From a bacterium Scap17 (GTDB lineage: Bacteria; Pseudomonadota; Gammaproteobacteria; Pseudomonadales; Halomonadaceae): DNA of 64,000 nucleotides. Both the position numbers and the translations under genes were made by a program. A model generated the notes under the pieces. The model was not told the origin of the DNA. It was given only the letters and a program-made list of their open reading frames with translations, and searched no databases. Positions 1 to 8,909 of the stretch are shown here, one piece after another. Numbering within the stretch: position 1 is the stretch's first letter; each line of letters begins with the position of its first letter. The DNA lies in assembly GCA_013376735.1 (NCBI GenBank), contig VINJ01000001.1, positions 1,860,001 to 1,924,000 on the forward strand, in the 5' to 3' direction.

Positions 1-148
1 TGCCAGATGAATGTGAAACACAAATCTAAAAAAACGAACAAGAAATAGTCTTTCGTCATTCCGGGCTGATGCGACCCCGGTGGCGCATCGATCATGAGCC
101 CCCTGATGACTCACGCCCCTTGACAGGCAGATTGCACAAGGAGCCCCC

Positions 149-850
149 ATGGAAGATATCCTGTTCGCGACACGGGTCGTGCTTGACGGTGATGACCCCT
201 TGCCGGGCTATCTCGCCTTGCCGCCCCCCGGGGAAAAGCCCCTCGAGCCGGCAGTCATCTGCCTGCTTCGCGTGTTGTACCAGCATGACAGCGATACCTT
301 GGCACATTCCTGGCGAGTGGCGGGACTTGCGGTCTTTCTCTATTCGAAATTGCTGCCGCCTGCAAAGCGCAATGTGCCATTGTCCGACCTGCACAGTGCC
401 GCTCTGCTGCACGATATCGGCAAGATCGACATCTCGAACGAGCTCCTGACGGCACCGCGTGCGCTCAGTCAAGAAGAGCGTATCACCATGCGCGGCCATG
501 CCAGTCATGGCGGGCGCCTGCTGCTTTCATTGCGTGGCCCTCTGCGAGCGCTTGCCTGCCAGGTGGCGATCACCCATCACGAAGCCTGGAATGGCACGGG
601 CTATCCCACCGGAACAGGCGGCAAATCCCTGCCGCTGTATTGTCAGGTCGTCGCGATGATGGATGTCTTCGATGCGTTGGCTTCGCCGCGTGCCTACAAG
701 CCGGGCTGGTCATTGGTGCGGTTGGTCAGACTGTTCCGCGAGGAATCCGGCAAGCAGTTCGACCCGCGCCTGGTTGCCCGTATGGCGCCACTGTGGAGGC
801 CACTGCATGCCGAGCATCGCCGCCTGTTTGCCTTGACCAGTCAAGGATGA
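149..850 (+). CDS. Stand-alone HD-GYP domain phosphohydrolase
   Basis: A 233-residue cytosolic protein that is essentially one HD-GYP domain, the family that hydrolyses cyclic di-GMP. The HD pair is in LLHDIGK (residues 86-92), followed by THHEAWNGTGYP (142-153), which holds the HHE and GYP signatures. VVAMMDVFDALASPRAYK near residue 170 matches the IADxYDALTSxRPYK block of the family. There is no receiver, PAS or membrane segment. The first 35 residues are Pro-rich and unassigned. AAGGAG lies 5-6 nt before the ATG. A convergent hairpin follows the stop. Family assignment is firm; in vivo c-di-GMP hydrolysis is inferred from the intact motifs. Confidence 0.88.
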   Translation: MEDILFATRVVLDGDDPLPGYLALPPPGEKPLEPAVICLLRVLYQHDSDTLAHSWRVAGLAVFLYSKLLPPAKRNVPLSDLHSAALLHDIGKIDISNELLTAPRALSQEERITMRGHASHGGRLLLSLRGPLRALACQVAITHHEAWNGTGYPTGTGGKSLPLYCQVVAMMDVFDALASPRAYKPGWSLVRLVRLFREESGKQFDPRLVARMAPLWRPLHAEHRRLFALTSQG

Positions 851-890
851 GGCGCTGGTGTCAGCTCACGTGGTGCAGTCCTGCAAACAC

Positions 891-925
891 AAGGCCCCCT
901 GTCGAGAGTCTCGGCAGGGGGCCTT
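891..925. terminator. Shared hairpin between convergent genes
   Basis: An inverted repeat AAGGCCCCCTG-T-CGAGA / TCTCG-G-CAGGGGGCCTT gives a 16-bp stem with one mismatch and a 3-nt loop. It lies between the HD-GYP gene and the convergent DUF1989 gene and probably ends transcription from both sides. The U tract is short. Confidence 0.7.
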
Positions 926-970
926 GCTAATCAGTACCCGCCAAAGGCGATCAGCGAGCCATGAGCCGCC

Positions 971-1840
971 TCAGCAGCAGCGCTCACGCTTGATGGCGGC
1001 CCAATCGGTGGTGGGGTGCTGGCGGCCGTGGTTGCCAGCATAAGCCGCGACCTTGGGCGACTCCCAGCCTGCGAGAACATCGCCTTCCAGTCGGTAAATC
1101 TCGACACCCAGCGGGTTGCAGGTCTCGAGCGGGTCACGCGCATCAGGGCCCCACAGGTCGACTGACAGGTCACCGCCCGGGCAACAGGACATCGCGCATA
1201 GCAGGTCCGTCTCGGCAAAGAACTCCAGGTAATCGCCCTTGCGTGCCGGGCAGGCTTTCATGAAGTACTTGTCTTCACTGTTGAGACCGGTGCACTGGAA
1301 GATATTGAGCACATCGTGGATATCGAATTCGGTCAGCCCCCAGGGCGCCACTGCGCGAACCAGATTGGAGTGACAGTGGTGATCGAAGTCCTCGCCGGTC
1401 AACAGGCGATTCACGTAGGGGTCGCAGCGCGTGCCTAGCAGGTCATGCACGCGGCCGCCTTCGGCATCGACGCCATAGTCGGCGAGGGTGTCATCGATGA
1501 TGGTCGCCATCGGGCGCAGGTAGGGCAGTGTCGACCACAGGCGATCATAGGTGCTGACATGCGCGCGCTGCAGCTGGCGGGTGCGAGACGCCCACATGCG
1601 CTCACGCGGGTTGTGCAGATTCCACATGTTGAAATCGCCGACCTGTGAGCCTTCGGTGATCTTGATGCGCAGTACGTGGCCCGCCGGCACTTCCCATGCC
1701 AGGCCATCACGCAGCGGCACGCTATGGGTCGCGATCAGCGTGCGCTCAGCCTTGCCTTCGGTGAGGCTGTCGTAGAAGTCGCGATCGACGTCCAGAATCG
1801 ATCCCTTGCTGGCTTGATAGGCGGCAGGTACATCACTCAT
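971..1840 (-). CDS. DUF1989 (urea carboxylase-associated) family protein
   Basis: A 289-residue soluble protein resembling DUF1989 (PF09347), known mainly from neighbours of urea carboxylase. Family-like features are the N-terminal GSQVGDFNMWNL block, an RxxQ...H...YDRLWSTLP block and a Cys/His-rich core (RCDPYVNRLL, then DHHCHSNL) that could bind metal. A second Cys-rich stretch (LLCAMSCCPGGDLS) lies near residue 220. No urea carboxylase gene is nearby. The next gene downstream on the same strand is a PutP-like symporter, so a link to an imported amino acid or amide is possible but unproven. GAGGAG sits 8 nt before the ATG. The reaction is unknown to me. Confidence 0.75.
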   Translation of the reverse strand: MSDVPAAYQASKGSILDVDRDFYDSLTEGKAERTLIATHSVPLRDGLAWEVPAGHVLRIKITEGSQVGDFNMWNLHNPRERMWASRTRQLQRAHVSTYDRLWSTLPYLRPMATIIDDTLADYGVDAEGGRVHDLLGTRCDPYVNRLLTGEDFDHHCHSNLVRAVAPWGLTEFDIHDVLNIFQCTGLNSEDKYFMKACPARKGDYLEFFAETDLLCAMSCCPGGDLSVDLWGPDARDPLETCNPLGVEIYRLEGDVLAGWESPKVAAYAGNHGRQHPTTDWAAIKRERCC

Positions 1841-2002
1841 GGCAGGACTCCTCGTGAGTCGAAATTGGATCTGATGACCAGGCCGGACTGCCTGGAATTC
1901 GCTGCCCGGCCGGGGCTTGCGAGCACTGCCGGCAAGTGTGATGGCCGGCAGTGGCGGTTTCTGTGGGGGCCAGAGAGAAATTCTTGGTTCTCTCGCGCGG
2001 GA

Positions 2003-3487
2003 TCATGCCTGTTCGCGGTGCCAGTGCTTCATCAGACGGTCGAAGCAGACGCTAGCGGCAGGTTCTGTGCTCATGCGGCTGACGATGACGACGGCGATCA
2101 GGGCGAACAGGAAGCCGGGGACGACCTCGAACATGTCGAAGATTCCCAGCGGCCCGCCGCTCAGCGGCTTCCAGATCGCGACGCTGAGCGCGCCGACCAT
2201 CAAGCCGGCAATGGCGCCGTTGCGGGTCATGCCGCGCCAGAACAGTGACAGCAGGATGACGGGGCCGAAGGCGGCGCCGAATCCACCCCAGGCGTAGGAC
2301 ACCAGGCCGAGGATGCTGCTGTCACGCTCGCTGCCCATTACGGTGGCAAGCAGCGCGATGCCGATCACGCTGGCACGGCTCAACCAGACCAGCTCCTGCT
2401 GTGACGCCTTGGGACGAATCAGGCCGCGGTAGATGTCTTCGGCGATGGCGCTGGAGCACACCAGCAGCTGGGAGTCGACGGTGCTCATGATCGCGGCCAG
2501 CACACCCGCAAGAATGAAGCCTGCCACCCAGGGATTGAGCATGATCTGACTCAAGGTGATGAAGACGCGCTCGCTGTCCGTGAGACCGTCACCCAGCTCA
2601 CCTCCGAACCAGTAATACCCCAGCACACCCACCGCGACCGCCGCCGCCATCGTGATGGCGGACCACAGCAGGGCGATACGTCGGGAGACCTTGATATCTT
2701 TCCGCTTGCGTACGGCCATGAAGCGCACCACTACGTGGGGCTGGCCACAGTAGCCAATGGCCCAGCCGGCCAGTGACAGCATGCCCAGGAAGGTCACGCC
2801 TTCCAGCATGCCACCGATGGGAGCGACATCCTGCGCCGCTGCCGGAGCGGCTGCCCCATCGCCGAACAGCGCCATAGCCGTCATGGCAGCCACGGCACAC
2901 AGGGAAGCCGCCATCATCAGGCCCTGGACGAGGTCGGTCCAGGAGGCCGCGAGAAATCCGCCGAGAAAGGTATAGCCGACGATGACCAGTGCACCCAGCC
3001 ACAGGGCAACCCGATAATCGATCTCGAACAGGCCTTCGAACAGCACGGCACCACCGACCAGACCCGCCGAGACATAGAAGGTGAAGAACACCAGCATGAC
3101 CACGGATGATAGGGTGCGTAGCACGCGTGAGCGGTCCTCGAAACGCGCTTCCAGGTAGTCCGGCACCGTTAATGCATTGCCAGCGGCTTCGGTGAATACA
3201 CGCAGGCGCTCGGCGACCAGCGTCCAGTTCAGGTAGACACCGACCAGCGTCCATACCGCGATCCAGGCCTGGGAGAGGCCACCGCTGAAGATGGCGCCGG
3301 GCAGGCCCATCAGCGCCCAGCCGCTCAGGTCAGAGGCCCCGGCACTGAGGGCAGCGACGCTGGGCGGCAGGCCGCGTCCCCCGAGGATGTAATCCGATAG
3401 ATCGTGGGTGATGCGATAGAAGTAGATGCCGATGCCCAGCATCAGCAGCAAATAGAGTCCGAATGACAGCAGGACAGGTAAGTTCAT
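2003..3487 (-). CDS. putP: Sodium/proline-type symporter (SSS family, PutP-like)
   Basis: A 494-residue inner-membrane carrier of the sodium:solute symporter family with about 12-13 hydrophobic segments. The N-terminus (YRITHDLSDYILGGRGLPP), the ASDLSGWALMGLPGA block of TM2 and GWAIGYCGQPHVVVRFMA are PutP hallmarks. I start at ATG 3487 because GAGGT lies 8 nt upstream and the N-terminus then matches PutP; an in-frame ATG at 3502 adds five residues. The substrate is most likely proline or a related compound. It is followed on the same strand by DUF1989 and lies divergent from a LysR regulator, which may control it. Confidence 0.88.
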   Translation of the reverse strand: MNLPVLLSFGLYLLLMLGIGIYFYRITHDLSDYILGGRGLPPSVAALSAGASDLSGWALMGLPGAIFSGGLSQAWIAVWTLVGVYLNWTLVAERLRVFTEAAGNALTVPDYLEARFEDRSRVLRTLSSVVMLVFFTFYVSAGLVGGAVLFEGLFEIDYRVALWLGALVIVGYTFLGGFLAASWTDLVQGLMMAASLCAVAAMTAMALFGDGAAAPAAAQDVAPIGGMLEGVTFLGMLSLAGWAIGYCGQPHVVVRFMAVRKRKDIKVSRRIALLWSAITMAAAVAVGVLGYYWFGGELGDGLTDSERVFITLSQIMLNPWVAGFILAGVLAAIMSTVDSQLLVCSSAIAEDIYRGLIRPKASQQELVWLSRASVIGIALLATVMGSERDSSILGLVSYAWGGFGAAFGPVILLSLFWRGMTRNGAIAGLMVGALSVAIWKPLSGGPLGIFDMFEVVPGFLFALIAVVIVSRMSTEPAASVCFDRLMKHWHREQA

Positions 3488-3633
3488 CCCGGGAGACCTC
3501 ATGGTGACGCCAAGGCGTCTTGTTATTGTTCAACAGTGGTGTCGTGCTGCAGCAGGTGGCTGCCTGACAGCGAGTGTGCCGGCACTGACATCCTCACCTT
3601 ATCCATGAGCCGGGTTGCAAAAAAGTGACCATT

Positions 3634-3662
3634 TATCGTTTGATACATGACTGAATGTCATG
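3634..3662. promoter_or_regulatory. Candidate LysR-type operator between putP and LysR gene
   Basis: Two adjacent dyads lie in the 300-nt divergent region: TATC-GTTT-GATA (3634-3645) and CATGAC-TGAAT-GTCATG (3646-3662). The second contains the T-N11-A arrangement typical of LysR-family sites. It is about 125 nt from the LysR start and about 160 nt from the putP start. Regulation by the neighbouring LysR is inferred. Confidence 0.5.
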
Positions 3663-3787
3663 AGTCAGATGTGATGACGCCATCGTCATGACAGGACGTT
3701 GTATCTGCAGAGCATAGCCTGTCGTCATGCGTCACTTTGAGCGTCGATCGCTGGCGGCTCGCTTGGCTTGATCACAGGAAAACCTCG

Positions 3788-4711
3788 ATGCGCCCCAGTC
3801 TTTCATCGCTCAATGCCTTTGAAGTCGTGTCGCGCCTGGGTAGCCTCAGTGCGGCGGCCCACGAATTGAATATCACCCAGTCGGCGGTCAGCCATCAGAT
3901 ACGTCGACTCGAAGCTGCTCTGGAGGTGAGCCTGCTGGAAAGGGCGGGACGCGGTGTCGTGCTGACCCATGCCGGACGCCGACTCGCGGATGGCCTGCAG
4001 GCGGGCTTTGCCCGAATCGAGCAGTCGGTGGCCGAGTTCGAGGTGGGAGCACTCGGCAGGCAGCACCGACGCCAGCTACGTGTCAGTTGCCTGCCCTCGG
4101 TGGCGGTGCGCTGGTTGATACCGCGACTCAACAGTTTCCGTGAGCAGTGCCCCGACATCGCGGTCAGCCTGCAATATGCGGGGATCAGTGCACGAGGGCT
4201 GTTGCCGGAAGTCGATGTGATGATCACCTGGCAGGATGAGCTTCCCGCCAGGACCGTACAGGGAGTCCGGCTGTTCTCCGGGGCCACCCAGCCAGTGGCC
4301 AGCCCCCTGTATCTGGAGCACCACCGCCGCCCGAGTCAGCCAGCGGATCTTCTCAAGCTTGAATTGCTGCATGATCAGTCGCGCCAGCCTTGGCATGACT
4401 GGTTCAACAACTGTGGCCTGTATCCCCCTCAGCTCGACAAGGGCGATCTCTATCAGGACTTCAGCCTGCTGAGTGCGGCGGTGGTTGCGGGGCAGGGGGT
4501 CGCGCTGTGTCCGCCACGTCTGATCCGCAATGAGCTTGGGGACGGAACCCTCGAATGCCTGTTCGAGATGGCTGCCAACCGTCAGCGTGCCTACTGGCTG
4601 TTTCATCATCCGCAGCCCGCGACGCACGTGAAACAGTTCCGAGACTGGATGTGCGAGCAGATCGCCGCTGAGGGCGAGGTGGCGGATAGTGGATATATTG
4701 CTGATGCCTGA
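3788..4711 (+). CDS. LysR-family transcriptional regulator (GcvA-like)
   Basis: A 307-residue regulator. The N-terminal winged helix-turn-helix (FEVVSRLGSLSAAAHELNIT then QSAVSHQIRRLE) and the opening RPSLSSLNAFE are typical of the GcvA branch. A LysR substrate-binding domain follows (about residues 90-290). The start at 3788 is preceded by AGGA 8 nt upstream and gives a family-like N-terminus; a longer frame opens at 3737 without a good ribosome site. It is divergent from putP-DUF1989 and probably controls them and itself through the dyads at 3634-3662. The effector is unknown. Confidence 0.87.
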   Translation: MRPSLSSLNAFEVVSRLGSLSAAAHELNITQSAVSHQIRRLEAALEVSLLERAGRGVVLTHAGRRLADGLQAGFARIEQSVAEFEVGALGRQHRRQLRVSCLPSVAVRWLIPRLNSFREQCPDIAVSLQYAGISARGLLPEVDVMITWQDELPARTVQGVRLFSGATQPVASPLYLEHHRRPSQPADLLKLELLHDQSRQPWHDWFNNCGLYPPQLDKGDLYQDFSLLSAAVVAGQGVALCPPRLIRNELGDGTLECLFEMAANRQRAYWLFHHPQPATHVKQFRDWMCEQIAAEGEVADSGYIADA

Positions 4712-4768
4712 TATCTGACGCCTGAGTGGGTGGATTGCATGAACTGCCTGGCATGAACTGGCTGGCAC

Positions 4769-4802
4769 GAAAAAGCCCCCACCGAAAGGCTCGGCAGGGG
4801 CT
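4769..4802 (-). terminator. Rho-independent terminator of the SDR gene
   Basis: Read on the minus strand, AGCCCC..CCGA-type arms with a two-base internal mismatch enclose a short loop and are followed by CTTTTTC. It lies between the LysR gene end (+) and the SDR gene end (-) and may serve both. Confidence 0.65.
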
Positions 4803-4857
4803 GAGGCGTGCCCGGGTTCATCTCGGGAACACGTGAAGCGCGATCCGGAAATGCGCG

Positions 4858-5577
4858 TTAGGGCTGCTGGCCTGTCGGTGCCAACACGATTTCTCGGATA
4901 CAGACGGATTGAGGCTGCTGGTAGGCAAAGTGGACGCTGGCAGCGACATCCTCCGGTGCCAGCACGCCGCCCATCTCTTCTTTCCACGCCTTGTAGCCGT
5001 CCTTGATCTCGTCGCTGGTGGTGTGATCGATCAGTCCCGTCTCGACAGCACCGGGCGCGAGGGTGATCACGCGGACGTTGTCGGCGGCGACTTCCTCGCG
5101 CACGTTCTCGCTCATGGCGTGTACCGCGAACTTGGTGCCACAGTAAGCCGCGTGTCCCGGGAAGGTCTTGCGTCCTGCCACCGAGCTGATGTTGATGATG
5201 GTGCCACCCTTGCGTGCCTGCATCTTGCCAAGGACGGCCTGCATGCCATTGAGGACGCCCATCACATTGACATCCAGCATGCGCTGGAACTCGCCGGGGT
5301 CCTGGTCGGCAATCTGGCCCAGCAGCATGGTGCCGGCATTGTTGACCAGACAATCTACTTCACCGTAGTGGGCCTCAGCTTCGGCGATGGCCGATTCGAT
5401 GGCGGCCTTGTCGCAGACATCGACGCTGGCGCACAGCGTGTTCGGGAGCGCCAGTGCCTCGAGTGCGTCCACACGGCGTGCCAGCAACAGTAGCGGATGC
5501 CCGGCAGCACTGAGTGTCTGAGCAATGGCAGTACCGATGCCGGCGCTGGCACCGGTGATGACGATCAATTTTTTCAT
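4858..5577 (-). CDS. Short-chain dehydrogenase/reductase (YdfG-like)
   Basis: A 239-residue classical SDR. It has the TGASAGIG cofactor motif at residues 8-15, NNAG in the central strand, the catalytic Ser in NISSVAG and the YCGTK active-site Tyr/Lys pair. Length and the ending resemble YdfG, an NADP-dependent 3-hydroxy acid (serine/allo-threonine) dehydrogenase, but the substrate cannot be fixed from sequence. The start at 5577 is preceded by GGAG; an upstream in-frame ATG at 5655 would add a Cys-rich stretch unlike the family. It appears to be transcribed alone and ends in the terminator at 4769-4802. Confidence 0.85.
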   Translation of the reverse strand: MKKLIVITGASAGIGTAIAQTLSAAGHPLLLLARRVDALEALALPNTLCASVDVCDKAAIESAIAEAEAHYGEVDCLVNNAGTMLLGQIADQDPGEFQRMLDVNVMGVLNGMQAVLGKMQARKGGTIINISSVAGRKTFPGHAAYCGTKFAVHAMSENVREEVAADNVRVITLAPGAVETGLIDHTTSDEIKDGYKAWKEEMGGVLAPEDVAASVHFAYQQPQSVCIREIVLAPTGQQP

Positions 5578-5737
5578 GAGTGACTCCAGAAAAGGACTAA
5601 TCAGACAACGGCATGCAGTATGGCATGCACCGCAGAAGAGATAATCGCGGTTCAATTCACGTTATTGTTGCCTGAGGATTACTAATCCTCCCTTGGCGCT
5701 CATTGCCATCATCGTCGATGACCCCGGCGGGTCGCGA

Positions 5738-7051
5738 TCAGCCGTTGAGCACGCCCAGCCAGGCCCACAGCCCCAGCAGGGTGGCGATCAGCACCGGCGG
5801 CGTCAGCATCAGGCCGACCTTCATGTATTGCCCCCAGCTGATGTGATGGCCCTTCTGATCGAGCACGTGCAGCCACAGCAGTGTGGCGAGACTGCCGATC
5901 GGGGTGAACTTGGGCCCCAGGTCGTTGCCGATCACGTTGGCATAGACCATCAGCTCGCGCGTCGCGTCATTGACCTGTTGCGCACTGAGGTGGTCGATGG
6001 CCAGCGCACCGATCAGCGTGGCCGGCATGTTGTTCATCACCGAGGCGGTGACGGCGGCCAGCACGCCGGTGCCGAGGGTGGCGGCCAGCTCGCCCTGACT
6101 GGCAAGCCAGGCGAGGATGTCGCTGGCGTGATCGGTCAGGCCGGCATTGCCCAGCCCGTAGACCACCAGATACATGCCCACCGAGAACAGCACGATCTGC
6201 CACGGTGCACCGCGCAGCACCGGGCCGAGTTCGATCACGGCATCGCCGCTGCCCAACCAGCGCCCGGCGATGGCCAGCAGAATCAGCGCAGCGCTGCCGG
6301 TAACGATAGCGAGCGGGATGCCCAGCGGCGCGGTCACGAAGTAGGCCACCAGCAGTACCCCCAGCAGCGGGAAGGCGGCGCGAAATACCTGCGGGTCCTT
6401 GATGGCGCCCGACGGTGCCTCGAGCTTCTCCAGCGCATAGTGTGGCGGCAGCTCGTTGCGGAACATCAGCCACAGCACGATCAGGGTGGCGGCCAGCGCG
6501 ATCAGATCGACCGGCACCATCACGGCGGCGTAATGCGTAAAGGAGATGTCGAAGTAGTTGGCGCTGACGATGTTGACCAGATTCGAGATCACCAGTGGCA
6601 GGCTGGTGGAGTCGGCCACGAAGCCGGTGGCGATGATGAAGGCCAGCGAGGTCGCCGCCGAGAACTCCAGACGCACCAGAATCGCGATCACGATCGGCGT
6701 CAGCAGCAGGGCGGCGCCATCATTGGCGAAGAAGGCCGCGATCACCGCGCCCAGCAGCACGATGAGCGGAAACAGCTTGCGTCCGTTGCCGCCGCCCCAG
6801 CGCGCGACATGCAGCGCCGCCCAGCTGAAGAAACCCGCCTCATCGAGGATCAGCGAGATGATGATCAGCGCCACGAAGGTGAAGGTGGCGTCCCAGACGA
6901 TATCCCAGACCACCAGCACATCCGGCAGATTGACCACGCCGCAGGCCAGCGCGACCACGGCGCCGCCGAGGGCGCTGGTGCCGATCCCCAGCCCACGTGG
7001 CTGCCAGATCACCAGTGCCAGCGTGATGGCGAAGATTGCCAAGGCAAGCAT
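5738..7051 (-). CDS. arsB: Arsenite efflux membrane protein ArsB
   Basis: A 437-residue inner-membrane protein with about 12 hydrophobic segments, close to the usual ArsB length of about 430. It exports arsenite/antimonite using the membrane potential. Family-typical blocks are [47 protein letters not shown] and [35 protein letters not shown] directly precedes the ATG at 7051; a longer frame from 7165 overlaps the end of arsH and is unlikely. It is the last gene of arsRCHB. No arsA is present, so transport is probably ATP-independent. Confidence 0.93.
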   Translation of the reverse strand: MLALAIFAITLALVIWQPRGLGIGTSALGGAVVALACGVVNLPDVLVVWDIVWDATFTFVALIIISLILDEAGFFSWAALHVARWGGGNGRKLFPLIVLLGAVIAAFFANDGAALLLTPIVIAILVRLEFSAATSLAFIIATGFVADSTSLPLVISNLVNIVSANYFDISFTHYAAVMVPVDLIALAATLIVLWLMFRNELPPHYALEKLEAPSGAIKDPQVFRAAFPLLGVLLVAYFVTAPLGIPLAIVTGSAALILLAIAGRWLGSGDAVIELGPVLRGAPWQIVLFSVGMYLVVYGLGNAGLTDHASDILAWLASQGELAATLGTGVLAAVTASVMNNMPATLIGALAIDHLSAQQVNDATRELMVYANVIGNDLGPKFTPIGSLATLLWLHVLDQKGHHISWGQYMKVGLMLTPPVLIATLLGLWAWLGVLNG

Positions 7052-7112
7052 GAGGTCTCCTTGTCGAGGGTGAAGAGTCAGTGAGAAGCCGCGTTTGCGG
7101 CCACGAATGGCG

Positions 7113-7910
7113 TCAGATCGTGCTCTGATTGACGCGACGGGAGACCTCTTCGGCGCTCTCGACACGCTCCGAGTAGCGCTCGGTCAGATATGCGCTGCGG
7201 TCGCGGTTCATCCAGGTGAACTTCATCAGCTCTTCACAGACATCGACGATTCGCAGATATAGTGGCGATAGGCGCATGCGGCCATGCTCGTCGAATTCAT
7301 TGAAGGCCTTGGGCACGGATGACTGGTTGGGGATGGTCAACATGCGCATCCAGCGGCCCAGAATGCGCATCTGGTTGACACTGTTGAAGCTCTGGCTACC
7401 GCCACTGACCTGCAGGACGGCCAGCGTCTTGCCCTGAGTGGGGCGCACGCCGCCCAGTGACAGGGGGATCCAGTCGATCTGCGCCTTCATGATCGAGGTC
7501 ATCGCTCCGTGACGTTCCGGGCTCGCCCACAGCATGCCTTCGGACCACTGAGCCAGCTCGCGCAGCTCCTGCACCTTGGGGTGATCGGCCTCGCAGTCAT
7601 CCGGCAATGGCAGGCCGGCCGGCGAGTAAAGGCGCACCTCGGCACCGAAGGCGCGCAGCAGGCGCGCCGCTTCCTCGGCGGCGAAGCGCGAGAAGGAACG
7701 CTCACGCAGGGAGCCGTACAGCACCAGAATGCGCGGCGCGTGACGCGGGGCATCCGGCCCGACCAGGCGATCGATCTCCAGCGGTCGCCAGTGTTCGGCA
7801 TCGATATTGGGCAGGTCGGCGAGTGCCGCTTTCATCTCATCGGTCATGAGTTCATTGGTCATGGTGTCGCCTGTCGGCAGGTGCGACGTGTCGGGAGTGT
7901 GTGCGTTCAT
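7113..7910 (-). CDS. arsH: Arsenical resistance flavoprotein ArsH
   Basis: A 265-residue NADPH-dependent FMN reductase family protein. [16 protein letters not shown] is the flavodoxin-like phosphate loop of Ars[23 protein letters not shown] and [21 protein letters not shown] are also characteristic. Known ArsH proteins oxidise trivalent organoarsenicals or act as quinone/azo reductases. The start at 7910 follows AGGA by 8 nt and lies only 3 nt after the arsC stop. Other in-frame ATGs occur at residues 16 and 21. Confidence 0.92.
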   Translation of the reverse strand: MNAHTPDTSHLPTGDTMTNELMTDEMKAALADLPNIDAEHWRPLEIDRLVGPDAPRHAPRILVLYGSLRERSFSRFAAEEAARLLRAFGAEVRLYSPAGLPLPDDCEADHPKVQELRELAQWSEGMLWASPERHGAMTSIMKAQIDWIPLSLGGVRPTQGKTLAVLQVSGGSQSFNSVNQMRILGRWMRMLTIPNQSSVPKAFNEFDEHGRMRLSPLYLRIVDVCEELMKFTWMNRDRSAYLTERYSERVESAEEVSRRVNQSTI

Positions 7911-7913
7911 GAT

Positions 7914-8345
7914 TCAGGTCCTGGGGGCGTGGACGACGCCGCCGTCTTCCTTGGTGTAGTGCGCGACCGGATTGTCCAGCAGCTCCAGTACCGCCTCCGA
8001 CGGGCGGCACAGACGCGTGGCCTGCGGCGTGACCACGATGGGGCGATTGATCAGGATCGGGTGGGCCATCATGGCGTCGATCAACGCCGCATCGCTCAAG
8101 GCCGGGTCATCCAGATTGAGCTCGTCATAGGGCGTGCCCTTGCGGCGCAGCAGCGGGCGCGGGCCACCTCCCATGGCGGCAATCAGGGATTCCAGCGTCT
8201 CGCGCGTCGGCGGGGTGACCAGATACTCGATCACCTTCGGTGTCTCGCCGGAGGCCTTGAGCATGGCCAGCACATTGCGTGACGTACCGCAGGCCGGGTT
8301 GTGATACATCGTGATCTTGCCGGAAGTACGGACGGAATCAGTCAT
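7914..8345 (-). CDS. arsC: Arsenate reductase ArsC (glutaredoxin-coupled type)
   Basis: A 143-residue thioredoxin-fold arsenate reductase reducing As(V) to As(III) for ArsB. The active site is MYHNPACGTSRNVLAML with the catalytic Cys near residue 19. LLRRKGTPYDEL and ILINRPIVVTPQATRLCRPSE contain the conserved Arg residues. This is the E. coli plasmid R773 ArsC type, not the low-molecular-weight phosphatase type. The start at 8345 follows AGGAG and overlaps the arsR stop by 8 nt, showing translational coupling. Confidence 0.93.
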   Translation of the reverse strand: MTDSVRTSGKITMYHNPACGTSRNVLAMLKASGETPKVIEYLVTPPTRETLESLIAAMGGGPRPLLRRKGTPYDELNLDDPALSDAALIDAMMAHPILINRPIVVTPQATRLCRPSEAVLELLDNPVAHYTKEDGGVVHAPRT

Positions 8346-8736
8346 CGTCGTGAGACTCCTGTGGAGGGCAGGAGGAGGCGCTGCAGTCGGGCACGATGAG
8401 CGAGGCCAGCAGTGGGTCGCAGACCACCGAGGAGCCCGCGCAGCAGTCACGTACCAGAAACTGCACGGTGGCAAGCATGTGCTCGAGGTTGGCGCGGTAG
8501 ATCAGCGAACGGCCTTCGCGCTGGGAGTGGATCAGCCCCGCGCGGCTCAATACGCCCAGATGGGTCGAGAGCGTGTTGTGCGGCACCTCGAGACGACGGG
8601 CGATCTCGCCGGCGGGCAGGCCTTGTGGCTCATGGCGGACCAGCAGGCGAAACGTGTCCAGACGCGTGGCCTGGGAGAGCGCCGCGAAGGTGTCCAGCGT
8701 GGCCTGCGGGTCGGGCAGGCTGTCGGAGTCATTCAT
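8338..8736 (-). CDS. arsR: Arsenic-responsive repressor ArsR
   Basis: A 132-residue ArsR/SmtB winged-helix repressor and first gene of arsRCHB. The recognition helix is in VPHNTLSTHLGVLSRAGLI. The classical alpha-3 CVC box is absent. Instead Cys98, Cys99 and Cys106 follow the DNA-binding domain (RDCCAGSSVVCDP), resembling the As(III) site of Acidithiobacillus ferrooxidans ArsR (Cys95/96/102 as I recall it). Cys118 and Cys123 follow. The Shine-Dalgarno is weak (GGA). Autoregulation through the region around 8751-8766 is inferred. Confidence 0.9.
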   Translation of the reverse strand: MNDSDSLPDPQATLDTFAALSQATRLDTFRLLVRHEPQGLPAGEIARRLEVPHNTLSTHLGVLSRAGLIHSQREGRSLIYRANLEHMLATVQFLVRDCCAGSSVVCDPLLASLIVPDCSASSCPPQESHDDD

Positions 8737-8750
8737 TTGATCTGTCCATA

Positions 8751-8766
8751 TGTCGAGACTTGTCGA
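8751..8766. promoter_or_regulatory. Candidate ArsR operator (10-nt spaced direct repeat)
   Basis: TGTCGA occurs at 8751-8756 and again at 8761-8766, exactly one helical turn apart, 15-30 nt upstream of the arsR start. It may be part of the repressor site or the core promoter. Support is positional only. Confidence 0.3.
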
Positions 8767-8833
8767 AATGACGATGGTGCGATGATAGATCAGCGTGCTG
8801 CGGATGGGAAGTCTGCTCTCTGCTCTCGGTCAT

Positions 8834-8861
8834 CAGCGCTCGATCTTCAGCGCTCGATCTT
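8834..8861. repeat. 14-nt tandem duplication upstream of arsR
   Basis: CAGCGCTCGATCTT is present twice head to tail in the 173-nt gap between the LysR gene end and arsR. Each copy contains the palindrome AGCGCT. It may be a chance duplication or part of the ars promoter region. Confidence 0.6.
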
Positions 8862-8909
8862 CATCCCCCTGTCTTGGGCTGACAGCCATCAGTATTCGTG
8901 ATGGCCATC

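Noticed and set aside
5693-7084. Long plus-strand open frame (463 codons) opposite arsB
   Set aside because: Its product is Gln/His/Arg/Gly-rich low-complexity sequence without a fold-like pattern, as expected from the antisense of a GC-rich membrane protein gene. arsB itself is unmistakable.
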